Shown here: positions 47,930 through 58,979 of the stretch, piece after piece
Numbering within the stretch: position 1 is the stretch's first letter
Layout: every line of letters starts with the position of its first letter
Assembly: GCA_964019135.1 (NCBI GenBank)
Contig: OZ025263.1
Span: forward strand, 23,435,639 to 23,499,638
Length of the DNA stretch: 64,000 nucleotides
Direction of reading: 5' to 3'
Source of the DNA: Arenicola marina
Lineage: Eukaryota; Annelida; Polychaeta; Arenicolidae
Notes under the pieces: model-generated
What the model saw: the letters and a program-made list of their open reading frames with translations, nothing else
What the model was told of the DNA's origin: nothing
The model's database searches: none
Made by a program: the position numbers and the translations under genes

Positions 47930-48450
47930 TCTTCGTGACTTCACGAACTTCATGTGACGATCACGAAAATATTCGAGATGGCTTCTATTTTGTTAAATAT
48001 ACCTACTTACGAAATCATTGGTGAACTCATGAACTTGTGGGTGATGGTAGCTATTGCCAAATTATCTGAACATCAAGCAGGCTCAATCTTTCGTAGGAGC
48101 ACTTAAGCTATGACGTTGACGCACACTTAGCCCCCTCGCCATAAGGTGTCTCTGAAGACGACGTGTTTAAGTGAACATGCAATTTTGTTCTCGAGAGCGA
48201 TTGCTTGACTCATTATGAATGGCGCTACGATTTTTACTTTTTATCTAATAATACGTCATCGTGACGTGACATGACGTCATTTGACCTTCGCGCAAATGCT
48301 CAAGATAGCTTCTATTTCTTTAATATGTCTACTTATCAACTCGGGTTATGACAGTTATTGCCAAAGTGGCTGAAAATAAAGCAAACCCAACATTTCGTAG
48401 GGACACGTTAGCTGTGACGTCATTTTTGACGCATACTTATCCCCTGCGCC
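47930..48450 (+). repeat. Short tandem duplication within the insertion
   Basis: 47,930-48,135 and 48,245-48,450 share AGATGGCTTCTATTTTGTTA / AGATAGCTTCTATTTCTTTA, TATTGCCAAA, TTTCGTAG and GACGCACACTTA-type sequence. The two copies are spaced about 315 bp apart. Confidence 0.7.
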
Positions 48451-49445
48451 AAAAAAGGACAAACTGTCCCTGAACACGACCTGCAACGTCAAGCGACCCG
48501 AAAGTCGCCATACCTTATAATAGCTGAGTAATAGCTTACGTAAGATATGTGACGTCATGACGTCATAGTGACGTTATGACGTGACGCACGACAACGTCCA
48601 AGTGGCAATACGCCAAGGCTTACTTCCACAACTTATTCGATTAAATAACTAGGCGATAGAAAGTATAGTCCTTCAGCTATGGCTTGACGAAATGGCCAAA
48701 AGTTGCATTAGTTCATCATTGCGGATACACGGAGACCTAGGACAAGAACAAAGAACACTGCATGCGAAGTGATATAGCAACTCATTTGTTTGTTTTACTA
48801 GTTCTCTGCCGATCAATGGTCCCTACCAGTTGGCGTAAAAATCACAGCTCTGGCATGTTTTTCTAATTTTTGACGTGGTTTTAAAGAGGGACACATTCTC
48901 CATTCACTCATCATTGGTGGCCCTGCAAAGGTGTCGTCCCACTTTGAAGCGCTCTAGCGCCATAACATAGCAACATCCGCCTGATTGAAGCTTCAAGTGA
49001 TCTGTAGATGCTTATTGGCAACTAGTTGGCGAAAAGATTGCAATTTTAGCATTTTTATCTGATTTTTGACGATTTTTCTTTTAATGGCAAGAATCTGTAT
49101 GTTTATCATTAGGCCAGTGACTTCATTGCCATGGAAACAACAAATAATACAGAAATCGCCGTGTTTTTCTTATAACTTGCTTTAAGGTGATATTACCTCA
49201 CTGTGTGGTTTCTTCATTTTTCCCTATAGGATCCCATGTTAAACGATTTTGACTATATACCGAAAAGTAATATGGCTATGGAACCATGTCGATAGATTAT
49301 GACTCAGCTTAGTATTATCCATCCACAGCGGCAAGCATTGAGTTATGGCTTGAATAGGACGGCCGTGGAAGCCTCTGCTAACACCCAAAAGCCGTATCTT
49401 TCACCATTGGCCAAATTTCAAAAAACTCCTGTGACGTCATTATTT
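48410..49445 (+). repeat. Diverged direct repeat, unit 2
   Basis: Second copy of the module at 46,690-47,570, about 1.7-1.9 kb downstream. A third partial copy may lie at 49,600-50,060 (GATTTTTGACGATTTTTTT, then GTGATCTTGACCTTTGACC). Confidence 0.65.
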
Positions 49446-50589
49446 GATCCAATCGCATACGGAGGCTGCTATGTATCATGTTTAACTAAGGAAAAAATCC
49501 CGGTGTCCCTTGATGAAGGCACTTGTGAAATACACGACAAAACATTTTTCCCAGCCTAAAGATACAGCGCTTTAACATTGGAATTCCCATAGAGAAATGC
49601 CGTCGGCCCTGGAACCGGAAGTAAGATAGGAACATATTGTTTTTAGTTTGCAGCTATACGAGGAACTACTTTTCCTACAATATGATGCAACTTTCTCAAT
49701 TTTGGGATTTTTTTCTGATTTTTGACGATTTTTTTAAGTACCACAAATGACGTCATCGTGACGTCACGGGACGTATCAAAAAACTCTAAGATTCGACACA
49801 ATTCATCTCAATTCATATTTCTATGGCATATTAGAACATCATAGCGATAGCTTGATGGCAAATGTGCCCAAACGCGAGAAAACTGACAGAGGTAATTTAA
49901 TGCGTTTTCCGCCAAACAATACCGGAAAATTGCGTATTGAATAGCGCATTTTAAAACGGATCAGAGATTTCTAGCGTCAATATTAACGGAGATATAAGCG
50001 TTTTTAGTAATTTTTTCCAAAAATTTCTGTGATCTTGACCTTTGACCTTTTAACCTGGGTGACTAGTATGGTGTAGCCCTATTGCCTAGCTATTAGACAC
50101 TAATAACTGCGAACCGATGTATGCAGCCGTTAGGTCACAAGAAGACTTCCCGTTTTTTAGTGAAACAGACATACAAACACGACCAACTGACATATGACGA
50201 ATTTTCGTCATAACAATACTCCCTCGGTCAGTCCCCTCCCCCCTCATGTCAATACTCTGGGCCACAGTATATAGGCGACCGCGACGCGTGCCTGCGTCGC
50301 CTTGAAAGTTATCATCTGGCTGACTGTGCGCAGCCTGAATTATGTCAACAGCCAACTCACCCCCTCTACCAGCGCTGCAATGACTCGGTCGGGTTCGGTC
50401 ATGACCTCAACCTACACCCCACCACCCCTCCCCAGCTGAATGCATGTATCTCATGAGTGTCGGTGGGCTAGGGGGCTGCAGGAGTCGGGTGGTTGGGTGT
50501 GGGGGATAAGCAGAGAGGAGTTCATCACCCCTGTTTGGTGTGGGTGGGCATGGGGGACGTTGGGGGCGGGGGGGGGGGGAGGGGGGGTG

Positions 50590-50966
50590 GGGGGCGAGGA
50601 GTCCATGAAATTTGGGCCGCTAGGGTGTGCGCAGGAATTATTGAAATGCGGGGGGGGGGGACACAATAATGTGTTCCACACAAGGCACATATATACCTTA
50701 GAGCCTGAAAGGGGGGGACACGTGAAATTGGTGCCGCTAGGGCGTGCGCAAGAACTATTGAAATGCGGGATGGGGGTGGGGGGGGGGGGGGCGAGGAGTC
50801 CATGAAATTTGGGCCGCTAGGGCGTGCGCAGGAATTATTGAAATGCGGGGCGGGGGGGGGGGACACAATAATGTGTTCCACGCAAGGCACATATATACCT
50901 TAGAGCCTGAAAGGGGGGGACACGTGAAATTGGTGCCGCTAGGGCGTGCGCAAGAACACGTGCTCC
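50590..50966 (+). repeat. ~197-bp tandem duplication with poly-G runs
   Basis: 50,590-50,787 and 50,788-50,966 are nearly identical (GAGTCCATGAAATTTGGGCC ... ACACAATAATGTGTTCCAC ... GAAATTGGTGCCGCTAGG). They differ chiefly in the length of G runs. Frames on both strands are Gly- or Pro-rich artefacts. Confidence 0.9.
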
Positions 50967-51164
50967 CTGTGCACGCCCATGCACGGCGGGTGGGAGTGGA
51001 CGAGGTGAAGGGGGGGGGGGGCAAGCGTGTATGATTCTGACGAGTGAGGGTAAAGGCGGTGGAGGGGATCAGTGCATGAGCCTGGTGGAAGGGAGTGGGG
51101 CCGACGATCTATTTAGTGGCGTTCAACCTGCTCCCTTCCCATGATTGCGGTCGACGGCTCTCCC

Positions 51165-51540
51165 AATGTATCACATCACAATATATAAACAATACGGTGC
51201 CTTATCGCGAACCGTTGACTCACTGTCCTCGACAGCCGGCGCTGTCTGGATACGGCGCCGACTTTAACATGGGAAACCCCATAAGGAATGTTTGGCCCTC
51301 TAGCGGGAAAAGTAAACTAGAAAGTATCTTTGTTTAATTGTTTAATCCCTCCGAACGACTGCGCCTGATCGCCTCTCCCGATAAATCACATCACAATTTA
51401 AAAACAACACGGTGCTTTATCGCGAACCGCTCGCTCACTCCAATCCCTCACTGTCCGCTCGCACTTTAGCATGGGAATCCCCATAAGGAATGTTTGGCCC
51501 TCTAGCGGGAAAAGTAAAATAGAAAGTATCTTTTTTTAAC
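51165..51540 (+). repeat. ~200-bp tandem duplication
   Basis: 51,165-51,336 and 51,378-51,534 share CACATCACAAT, GGTGC(C/T)TTATCGCGAACCG, CCCATAAGGAATGTTTGGCC and TCTAGCGGGAAAAGTAAA. Confidence 0.9.
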
Positions 51541-52197
51541 TAAGAAACAACTAGGCGGTAAAATTAGACGTTCTGTGACCCGAATCCGATATTTCTATTC
51601 CTAATATTAATTATACAGTGAATTTACTTCGTATTTAAATATTTTATTTTTTTGACGTCATGTGACGTCATTGACGGCAAACTTTTCTTCGGGAACTGGG
51701 TCATACCGACTCCATTAATACATCTTTGGAGGTTGACGACGATTGAGAAAGTTAAAGTGGGAAAACAACGTGCATCTAATTTGAACATAAGGACAAGGTA
51801 AACTATGACGTCATTTTGCGCGAAACTTCTGCCTACGCGCAAAAAAATCATCTATATTAAAGTTGTTTCTCCTAATCAGTGGAACATGTTGACGCTAGTC
51901 GCATCTCTTTAGGACAAATATTAAGACAGCCTTAGCACTTTTACGTTTTTCCTTTAACCGGACGGCCTTGACCTTTGACATTGGAAAGTCTATGACATGA
52001 CAATTGTAGCGATTCGGACACGCCACATTTCCATAAATATTGGTGAACGATAGCTGTCGTCGTTAGGGCAGTAGAGGGTAGGAAAAAATGCAAACAAGCA
52101 AACATCGTTGTTCAAAAAAATTGTCCTTCCGACATAAGACGACATATCTACGATATTTCGTCTTAACAAACTAATTTACAAACCGAGCATAGTAGTA

Positions 52198-52228
52198 TAC
52201 TGACAGAAGTTTTCAACTTCTGTCAGTA
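52198..52228. other. 14-bp perfect hairpin at the edge of the insertion
   Basis: TACTGACAGAAGTT, a 3-base loop TTC, then AACTTCTGTCAGTA. It coincides with the point where similarity to family II resumes, so it is likely the terminal structure of the inserted element. Confidence 0.8.
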
Positions 52229-52234
52229 ATTAAA

Positions 52235-55200
52235 GTCATTCAGCAATATTTTCCCTTACAATTTTTGTTTATATTTTGAACAGACAAGATGTGCTTAGAT
52301 TCTTAGTGTATTAGCACCCACTTATTATAATACAAATAAATAACAGGGCATGTTAGGCCAAACTGGTGCATCTTGTATGAGAACTTGTGGCTTTCTTGTG
52401 CACTACGTCATCAAAGTGTAGGGATCACGGCCACTTTTGTTGCCATTTTGAATATGGTAACTTATTTGTCATTTTAAATATATTTAACGTAATTATTTCA
52501 TTAACATTAACACAATCAGAAAAGGTCTCCGGGGCATTTTTCAAAAAGGTTTTGAAAGAAGGTAATGCGGAGTTGGATGCCACATCATTGTTGTCAACGG
52601 GTTTATTTCAGGGTTTTAAGGATGAGTCAGATTTCCTCAATCTGATTTCCCTATTGTTTGATGACGTAGTGTAGCGCGGAAAGCCGTTGTTTAGACAGCT
52701 CTAAAGTCCAATTAAAACCAAAGATTGTTTCAAATAAAAGTATAATTACAAGCCCGTTACAAAACAGATGTCATTGGGTTATTTAGTAGATTAATACATG
52801 TGTAACTACAAGTGCCCGGGGGTGGGTGGGTGAGCACGAGAGCGATGAACTTTAAAATCAAACATGGGGCAATAATGTATGCGACATTTTCTGCAGCTTC
52901 ATCGTTCGAGGATGGGGGACAGGGACATACATATTTGCCCATCGAATATCGTTATTGTGCGTGTTTGGGGTGCGGGGGTGACCGGGAGTCGGTAGGGGCA
53001 GCATATGGCCCCGGGCTAAACGCCTAAGCTAGGATGATACACTGGGTCTCTCCTCTCTCACGCTATATATAGGACTATCATGGTGCTTTGTTTTTATTCA
53101 TCGCCGTCTTTCCCTGACTTTTTCCTACGATCTGTGATGCCCGTTGCTCCGTCGCCGTCTCTCGGCGCCTCTGTTTAAATATACCACTTTTCCTAAATCC
53201 ATTAGCGACTGCGAGCGGGATCAGTATGTGGTCCCTTGCCACCTACATAAGACTTCCATAGGGCCTCCCGGAGCTTCCTACCTCAGCACCCCCCCCCCCC
53301 CCGGAGACCTGCCGCCAGCGTCACGCGCAACATAATGTACCCGTCCACAGCACAGCGCCATCACTGCACACTTTGGTTGCCTGGGTTACATTGAGAGTAC
53401 CTGGGGTGTGTGCTGGAGTGTCCTGTTTGATGGATGACTGGTGGGGATCGGTCGGGGTCTGGTGAAGGGAGGAGAAAGCAGGAGTGCGGAGAGGATGGGG
53501 TGGGGTGGGGGGGGGGGGGGGTTACCTGCCACACATAGGTCACGCGGCCTTGCGCGCATTATAGGACATATGTCCTTCTCAGGTAGCGGAGTGGGGGGGG
53601 GGGGAGCGAGGACAAAAAAAAACAAAACATAAATAATGGTTGCCGGCCAAGCACATAAAGGAGCTTCCATCGGGCTGTTCATTTCACTTCCCTTGTCGCT
53701 AAGCCCTGAATCACAGTACGTGCATAACTCAACAGGTGCAGACAAGATTTATCACCAAGAGCCGAACCCGGCATGCCGGGGCCACTCTGGGACGTCATGT
53801 CTTTTTGTGGTGGCTTCAAAAGTTAACACCCCTATCCTACCCCTCACCCACTATCCCGCACGTATCGCACCCCACATCCTCACCCCCACCGTCCTAACGC
53901 GCTAGGCGTCTAATGACCCAAGCCCTCTCCCTCCCCTCACCCTCACCCTCCAGACACCCATATACCTCACCCCACCATCATCCTCCACGTCCTAGCACCC
54001 TCCAAGTCCCCTCACTCTCATTAACCGGATATACTGTCCATTTAGTTTTAACCGGTTGCCAGCTCCATTAAGGCAGGTTGAGTGACGGCCCACATTGGCT
54101 TGCTTAGCCCCAAAATGATCAAACGCATTCGAATAACTCGTACGTCAGTCATTGGTGGAGCCATTGCTAACCCAGGGTTTTTGAGTTGTTTAGGTGTTTT
54201 GATTGTGAGTTGTGTAGGTGTTTTGATTTTGAGTTGAATAGGTGTTTTGATTGTGAGTTGTATAGGTGTTTTGATTGTGAGTTGTATAGGTGTTTTGATT
54301 GTGAGTTGTATAGGTGTTTTGATTTGAGTTGTATAGCTGTTTTGATTGTGAGTTGTATAGGTGTTTTGATGGTGAGTTGTTTAGGTGTTTTGATTGTGAG
54401 TTGTATAGGTGTTTTGATTGTGAGTTGTATAGGTGTTTTGATTGTGAGTTGTATAGGTGTTTTGATTGTAAGTTGTATATGTGTTTTGATTGTGAGTTGT
54501 ATAGGTGCTTTGATTGTGAGTTGTATAGGTGTTTTGATTGTGAGTTGTATAGGTGTTTTGATTGTGAGTTGTATAGGTGTTTTGATTGTGAGTTGTATAG
54601 GTGTTTTGATTGTGAGTTGTATAGGTGTTTTGATTGTGAGTTGTATAGGTGTTTTAATTGTGAGTTGTATAGGTGTTTTGATTGTGAGTTGTATAGGTGT
54701 TTTGATTGTGAGTTGTATAGGTGTTTTGATTGCGTGGTTGGGGCATTTGTGCCACACCCCGCCTCCCGCCTCACTGGAGGACTCAATGGGTGCGGGTGTA
54801 GGGGTTCGGACCGCTTTGGAAGGCCCGTTTCATATGCCCCCTCCGTCCCTCCCCCCCCCCCGCCCTTTTCAGTGCGCTGTCAGTCACTTTCAGACGTCAC
54901 CTTTAGTCAGTTTCAGTCGTTACAATGGTTCAATCGAGTGGAATATTTGGAGACCCCGCATCCTCCGTCTGCCCCTTTCACCTCAATCTAGCTGCAGGAT
55001 CGGCCCTTGAACGGCCCTCTGCTAGTGGTCTCAATAATGACGACGTGATTGTCATCGATTCTTACCATTAGATATATCTAGGCCTACAGACTAGGGTCCC
55101 ACGCCGTGAAGTATACCTGTCTAAATGGCAGTGGCAGAATATTGCACGCGAGATTACAGGTCTTGAAGTTATGTTAACGTTTGTAACCAATCCAATCCAT

Positions 55201-55364
55201 ACCATTCGGTCCTTTTCGCTGTTAGACGCGTGCCTAGTTTTGGTGGACATTTCCTGCCTGATACTACAATAGATGATTAGAGAACATACTGCGAACCACC
55301 GGGGCCTTATACTGCAACGCCACCTAGAACGTCCCCTCACTCGTAGTCACGGCCAAACAGCCTA
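52235..55364 (-). repeat. Family II copy 4, block C (reversed)
   Basis: In reverse, 52,235-52,780 matches 25,260-25,810; 52,780-53,560 matches about 19,030-19,860; 54,760-55,364 matches 18,250-18,870. It carries extra sequence at 53,640-54,160 and the 24-bp array. The frame at 52,387-52,674 (TLTQSEKVSGAFFKKVL) reappears at 25,464-25,703 but is broken there, and I do not recognise it. Confidence 0.8.
54178..54735 (+). repeat. 24-bp minisatellite
   Basis: About 23 units of GTTTTGATTGTGAGTTGTAT+AGGT. Units are mostly exact; one is a base short near 54,325. It lies in block C of the reversed family II copy and is absent from copy 1 at 18,880-18,910. Because 24 is a multiple of three it stays open in four frames on both strands (e.g. 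CFDCELYR units). Not a gene. Confidence 0.95.
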
Positions 55365-55785
55365 GGGTGCGTGGCATCTGGCCGTCGATCGCGGTCGCAC
55401 GCCATCGGCAACGACAAATAAGGATTTGAACTCGCCGGATTGGTCAAGAACGCGTACAATTTTAAACCGAAAGTGGGGTATGGTTCGCCGCGATCACAAG
55501 CAGCCCCGCATGATAATATTAAACTCTGGACAACGATTCTTCTCAAATAATATTATATTATATTTGCGGATAACCCGTAAATATCGATGCTTTATAAAAA
55601 AAATTATTTATTGATATTTTACACTATTGTGCTGCTATTTCCAAAGAAGGGATCATTATTTAGTGGATATCACCGCAACAAATGAAAATATTTGGATTTG
55701 ACCAAATTCGTTACATAGCGAGTTCCGAGTGACCAAACTTGTTCCCGGCGGTTGAACGTGCTCTGCAACTCAAAGCTGATCTCAG
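55365..55785. other. ~420-bp segment absent from family II copy 1
   Basis: Matches resume on each side (18,190-18,230 and 18,260-18,350), so this is an insertion or a retained piece. It is AT-rich at 55,540-55,640. No inverted ends or ORFs that I can support. Confidence 0.5.
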
Positions 55786-56249
55786 CGGGATGTTGTCGCG
55801 ACCTTCGTTGTCGGGTTAGTGAGGTCGCAAATCGTATAAAAGAAATGTGTACCCCTCATTTTAAGCGATATAAGATGGTATTTATTTTAAGACGTCTTCG
55901 TTGGTTTGTGAACGTTCATCATGCATATGCAAGATCAACGCATCCCAAAGGATTTCAGAAGAGAATCAAGCATCCTCAAAGAGGCGATGGACAAGTCTCG
56001 TGCGAGAGGAAATGACCCTCTGGTTTGAGAAATTGGATTTGAAACACAAATCTAGGCATCCAAGGAGCAATAACAAGGACCTATCGACAGGTCATCGATG
56101 CGACGACTGCGGTTAGCTCTGTCGGTCACATATTGGCTTATTCAGTCATAAGCGCAAAAGCCGCGAAGCAAATCTTATTACTTAAACCAAAACAGTTTGT
56201 GTCCGAGAAAACAAAATGAAAACGAGATTGCGTCACCCGTAGGGTGAAA

Positions 56250-57292
56250 ATGACGTAAAATGTAAGATCCGGATTATGTCTTCGGTCCACTACAATGGCC
56301 TTGACCTTAATAAATGACTTGACTGACTTTATTAGTGACGATATTATTGAGCCCCTCAGATCCAGATTTGACACCTTAGATACAGATTGACCCCCTGAGA
56401 TATATATTTGGCATATTTGACACCTCAGATCCATATTGACCCCTCAGATCCGGCAGCTCTAAAACTGTCTCTCTGACTTTTGGGATGGGGCCAACAATTG
56501 AGCATCCTCTCAATTGTTGGCCCCATCCCAAAAGTAAAACCATTCTTTAGTTTCTCCCAGGCTCAACGATCTCACTCGGTGGACAGCTAAAACCAAATTG
56601 CCCGTTTATTTACTTTCGGTCTACATTTCTATTTTCTACATCCCTAGCATGCACATTAGTTTCATAGCAACCAACTGAATCATCCCACCACCCAAGCTTG
56701 AACCCCAACCCCCTCCCCCGCCTCGCCCCCAACAACAGTATACCTACACTGGCACCGCGATCGCTGTCACCGCTCGCGAAAGTCAACTTAATTATCCCAC
56801 CACCCCGTCGCGCTTTGTTATTATATGATAAGGGTTGCCGTGGTGTGGGGGCCCTGACAGGTCACCAGGCGATAGAGATGGACCAGCTGTTCTTAATAGT
56901 TAATAGCTCTTGCAGGGTCCTATTTTAACTCTAGCAATTTGTTGCGGACAAACTAATTAGGCGATTTGCAAAATTCAAAGACGTGATACAACTTACCGAC
57001 GGGCTCAATACCTGACCTAATGTCATTAAATGAACACTGTGAACGTTATAGCGACTCTCCCGATTTTTGGTCCTATCTACCAATGGTTAAGGAACAAACA
57101 AAAAATTCCTGTGACCTTGACCTTTGACGTACATACCCCGCTAACGAACTTGACCGAGATATGTCGATTACCTATCGACGGGTAAAGTTACAGAACAAAA
57201 TGTTGCGTTTTGCGACCTACAGAGCGGACACACACACACACAGACAAACGAACGAAGTGATAGATGCCGTAAAATCGAAGATTTTACGTCAT
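56250..57292. mobile_element. 1.0-kb insertion with inverted ends
   Basis: Begins ATGACGTAAAATGTAAGAT (56,250-56,268); its end in reverse is ATGACGTAAAATCTTCGAT (57,274-57,292), 16 of 19 positions equal. Family II copies 1 and 2 lack it. The target duplication is unclear (A-rich flanks). Inside are short repeats of CCTCAGATCCAGATTTGAC type (56,350-56,455), a perfect hairpin, and at 57,090-57,240 the module CCTGTGACCTTGACCTTTGA ... AACGAACTTGACC that also occurs at 47,535-47,690. No transposase ORF, so at most a non-autonomous element. Confidence 0.55.
56476..56535. other. Perfect 27-bp hairpin, 6-base loop
   Basis: The left arm 56,476-56,502 starts ACTTTTGGGATGGGGCC, the loop CATCCT is 56,503-56,508, and the right arm 56,509-56,535 is the exact reverse complement. 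No mismatch. Lies inside the insertion 56,250-57,292. Confidence 0.95.
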
Positions 57293-58750
57293 AAAAATGA
57301 AAATAAGCAGTGGCATATTCTACATCTGCATGTGGATGACCTGTACTTACAGCAACAGTTAAAGTTGGTTGTCCTGGCTCACAACGATCCATTTGTCCCT
57401 AGCTTGACCTTTCATTGTATTTCGCGGACCTTGACCTGCAACCTTCCCATTCGATCAATAACTAGGTCCCTTTATGGGATATGTATTGATCGAATATAAT
57501 TCAGAACCCACACGATGTAAATTGAATGACCGCCTCTACGTTCCTGGGGGCCACCACTGGCCAGAGGAGGCCCGATGGCTATCGGCGCCACTAACAAACA
57601 CGACCTGGGAGATGCCACTCGGTTAAAACCAACTCGTGACCAGTCGGCTTCACTGCCTTCCGTTGGCTGCCGGATTTATAGGTCTATGGCCATAACATTT
57701 CTGCAGGAAATGCCACCCACCTCCCCCACCCCTCCCCACATGCCCCCCACTCACCGCCGCCGCCTCCGATCGACGAGCCCACCGCAATTACTATAAGAAC
57801 TGGCCTATGTGGGGGTCGTTATGTGGCGGATTCAGGATGAGATGCTGGACGGGGAGGGGGTTGGGGTGGGTGGTGGTCGTCATAGATATAGACTTGTTCG
57901 CTAGGATGCAGTCTTTAGTTGTCATATAGTAGAGGGGGGATGGGTGTGGTCGTTGGCGTTGACTTCTGGTGGGGGATGAGGGAGGAGCTTGAGGCGGGGG
58001 GGGGGGGGGGGTCGGTAACCTAAAAAAACATAACCTGAGGAGCATTCAAGCTGGTACCTCTTCCCTTACATGGGTGCAGGTCAGGCTCCAGTTGCAGCTA
58101 CCCTTGATCAGTCATAACCACAGTTGCGGCCAGGTGGGCCACCGAGGACCCAGAGATTGACCGACATCCATGCTTAATGTCCGGCAGGCCTTGCGACTCC
58201 CCCCTCCCCTCCCGTTGCTCCCTTCACCCCCCCCCCCACCCCTCAGTTATTCCCTCCACCATCCCCCGCCTCCCGTTCCTCCCTCCACCCCCTCCCGTTC
58301 CTCCCTCCACCCCCCTCCCGTTCCTCCCTACCCCTCCACCCCCCGCCCTCATCCAGGCCAATCTTTCATCGCTCCCGCAGTTTACACCAGAGAGGAGTCC
58401 ATGTCGACTGGTTCACAGTGCCGCATGCCAGCTATTTAAGCCGCCCGCACTGACCACCACCCCCAACACCCTAACCACCGCCCTGACCACCACCCTGACC
58501 ACCACCTTAACTCGCAACCTGACCCTGGCAATACACGCCGCGCACAACACCCCCAGGAGTGAGAGGCAACCGATGAGCTTTGAAGGGTAAAGGGTCACAG
58601 CGATATGGTTGATAAAGTCAAGGTCACGGGTATATAATAACATGTCTGGGAGTGAATCTCTCGCTGAGTCATGTTCAAAGAGCACACCAATTACGCTCAT
58701 AAAGGGCAGGCCAAATATATTAATGTGTTGTTTTAAGAACGCCGGGAGCA

Positions 58751-58979
58751 ATGATTTTGAATGATGAACGCTATTACATATACAATATAATCCATCGACG
58801 TACGAAATATATGCAACAATTATTTATTTATGACTGTCACATTTAAGCCTCTGCTTCTGCATTGCCTATATTGTGCATGTTTGTTTTTTGATGCATCTAG
58901 CTTGTGTAAATTAAACATAAACGTATTATTTGATACATACCGGTATATTATTTGGCATAGTTCCAATGATACGTCACAC
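58751..58979. other. AT-rich spacer before the 12-bp array
   Basis: No match in family II copy 2, where 22,665 and 22,690 are nearly adjacent. No ORF or repeat seen. Confidence 0.5.

Larger units (their letters stand above)
45787..52228. mobile_element. 6.4-kb insertion rich in TGACGTCA
   Basis: Splits family II copy 4 between matches to about 13,945 and 13,935 of copy 1. The left edge TACTGAGAGAAGT (45,787-45,799) and the right edge, read in reverse TACTGACAGAAGT, agree at 12 of 13 positions. The right edge is itself a hairpin. The inside is a patchwork of diverged direct repeats, with at least eleven exact TGACGTCA octamers and GTGACCTTGACC-type words. Frames are short (longest 121 codons, in the G-rich part) and match nothing I know. 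It may be a large non-autonomous DNA element or a nest of several. Confidence 0.45.
55786..58750 (-). repeat. Family II copy 4, blocks B and B' (reversed)
   Basis: 55,786-56,225 matches 17,740-18,230; 57,293-57,825 matches 24,450-24,910; 57,830-58,690 matches 22,690-23,525. Relative to copy 2 about 930 bp (23,525-24,450) are missing. A 1.0-kb insertion sits at 56,250-57,292. Confidence 0.85.

Noticed and set aside
54167-55010. Cys-rich CFDCELYR repeat protein and antisense NSQSKHLY protein
   Set aside because: 24-bp minisatellite open on both strands with no non-repeat coding part of note.
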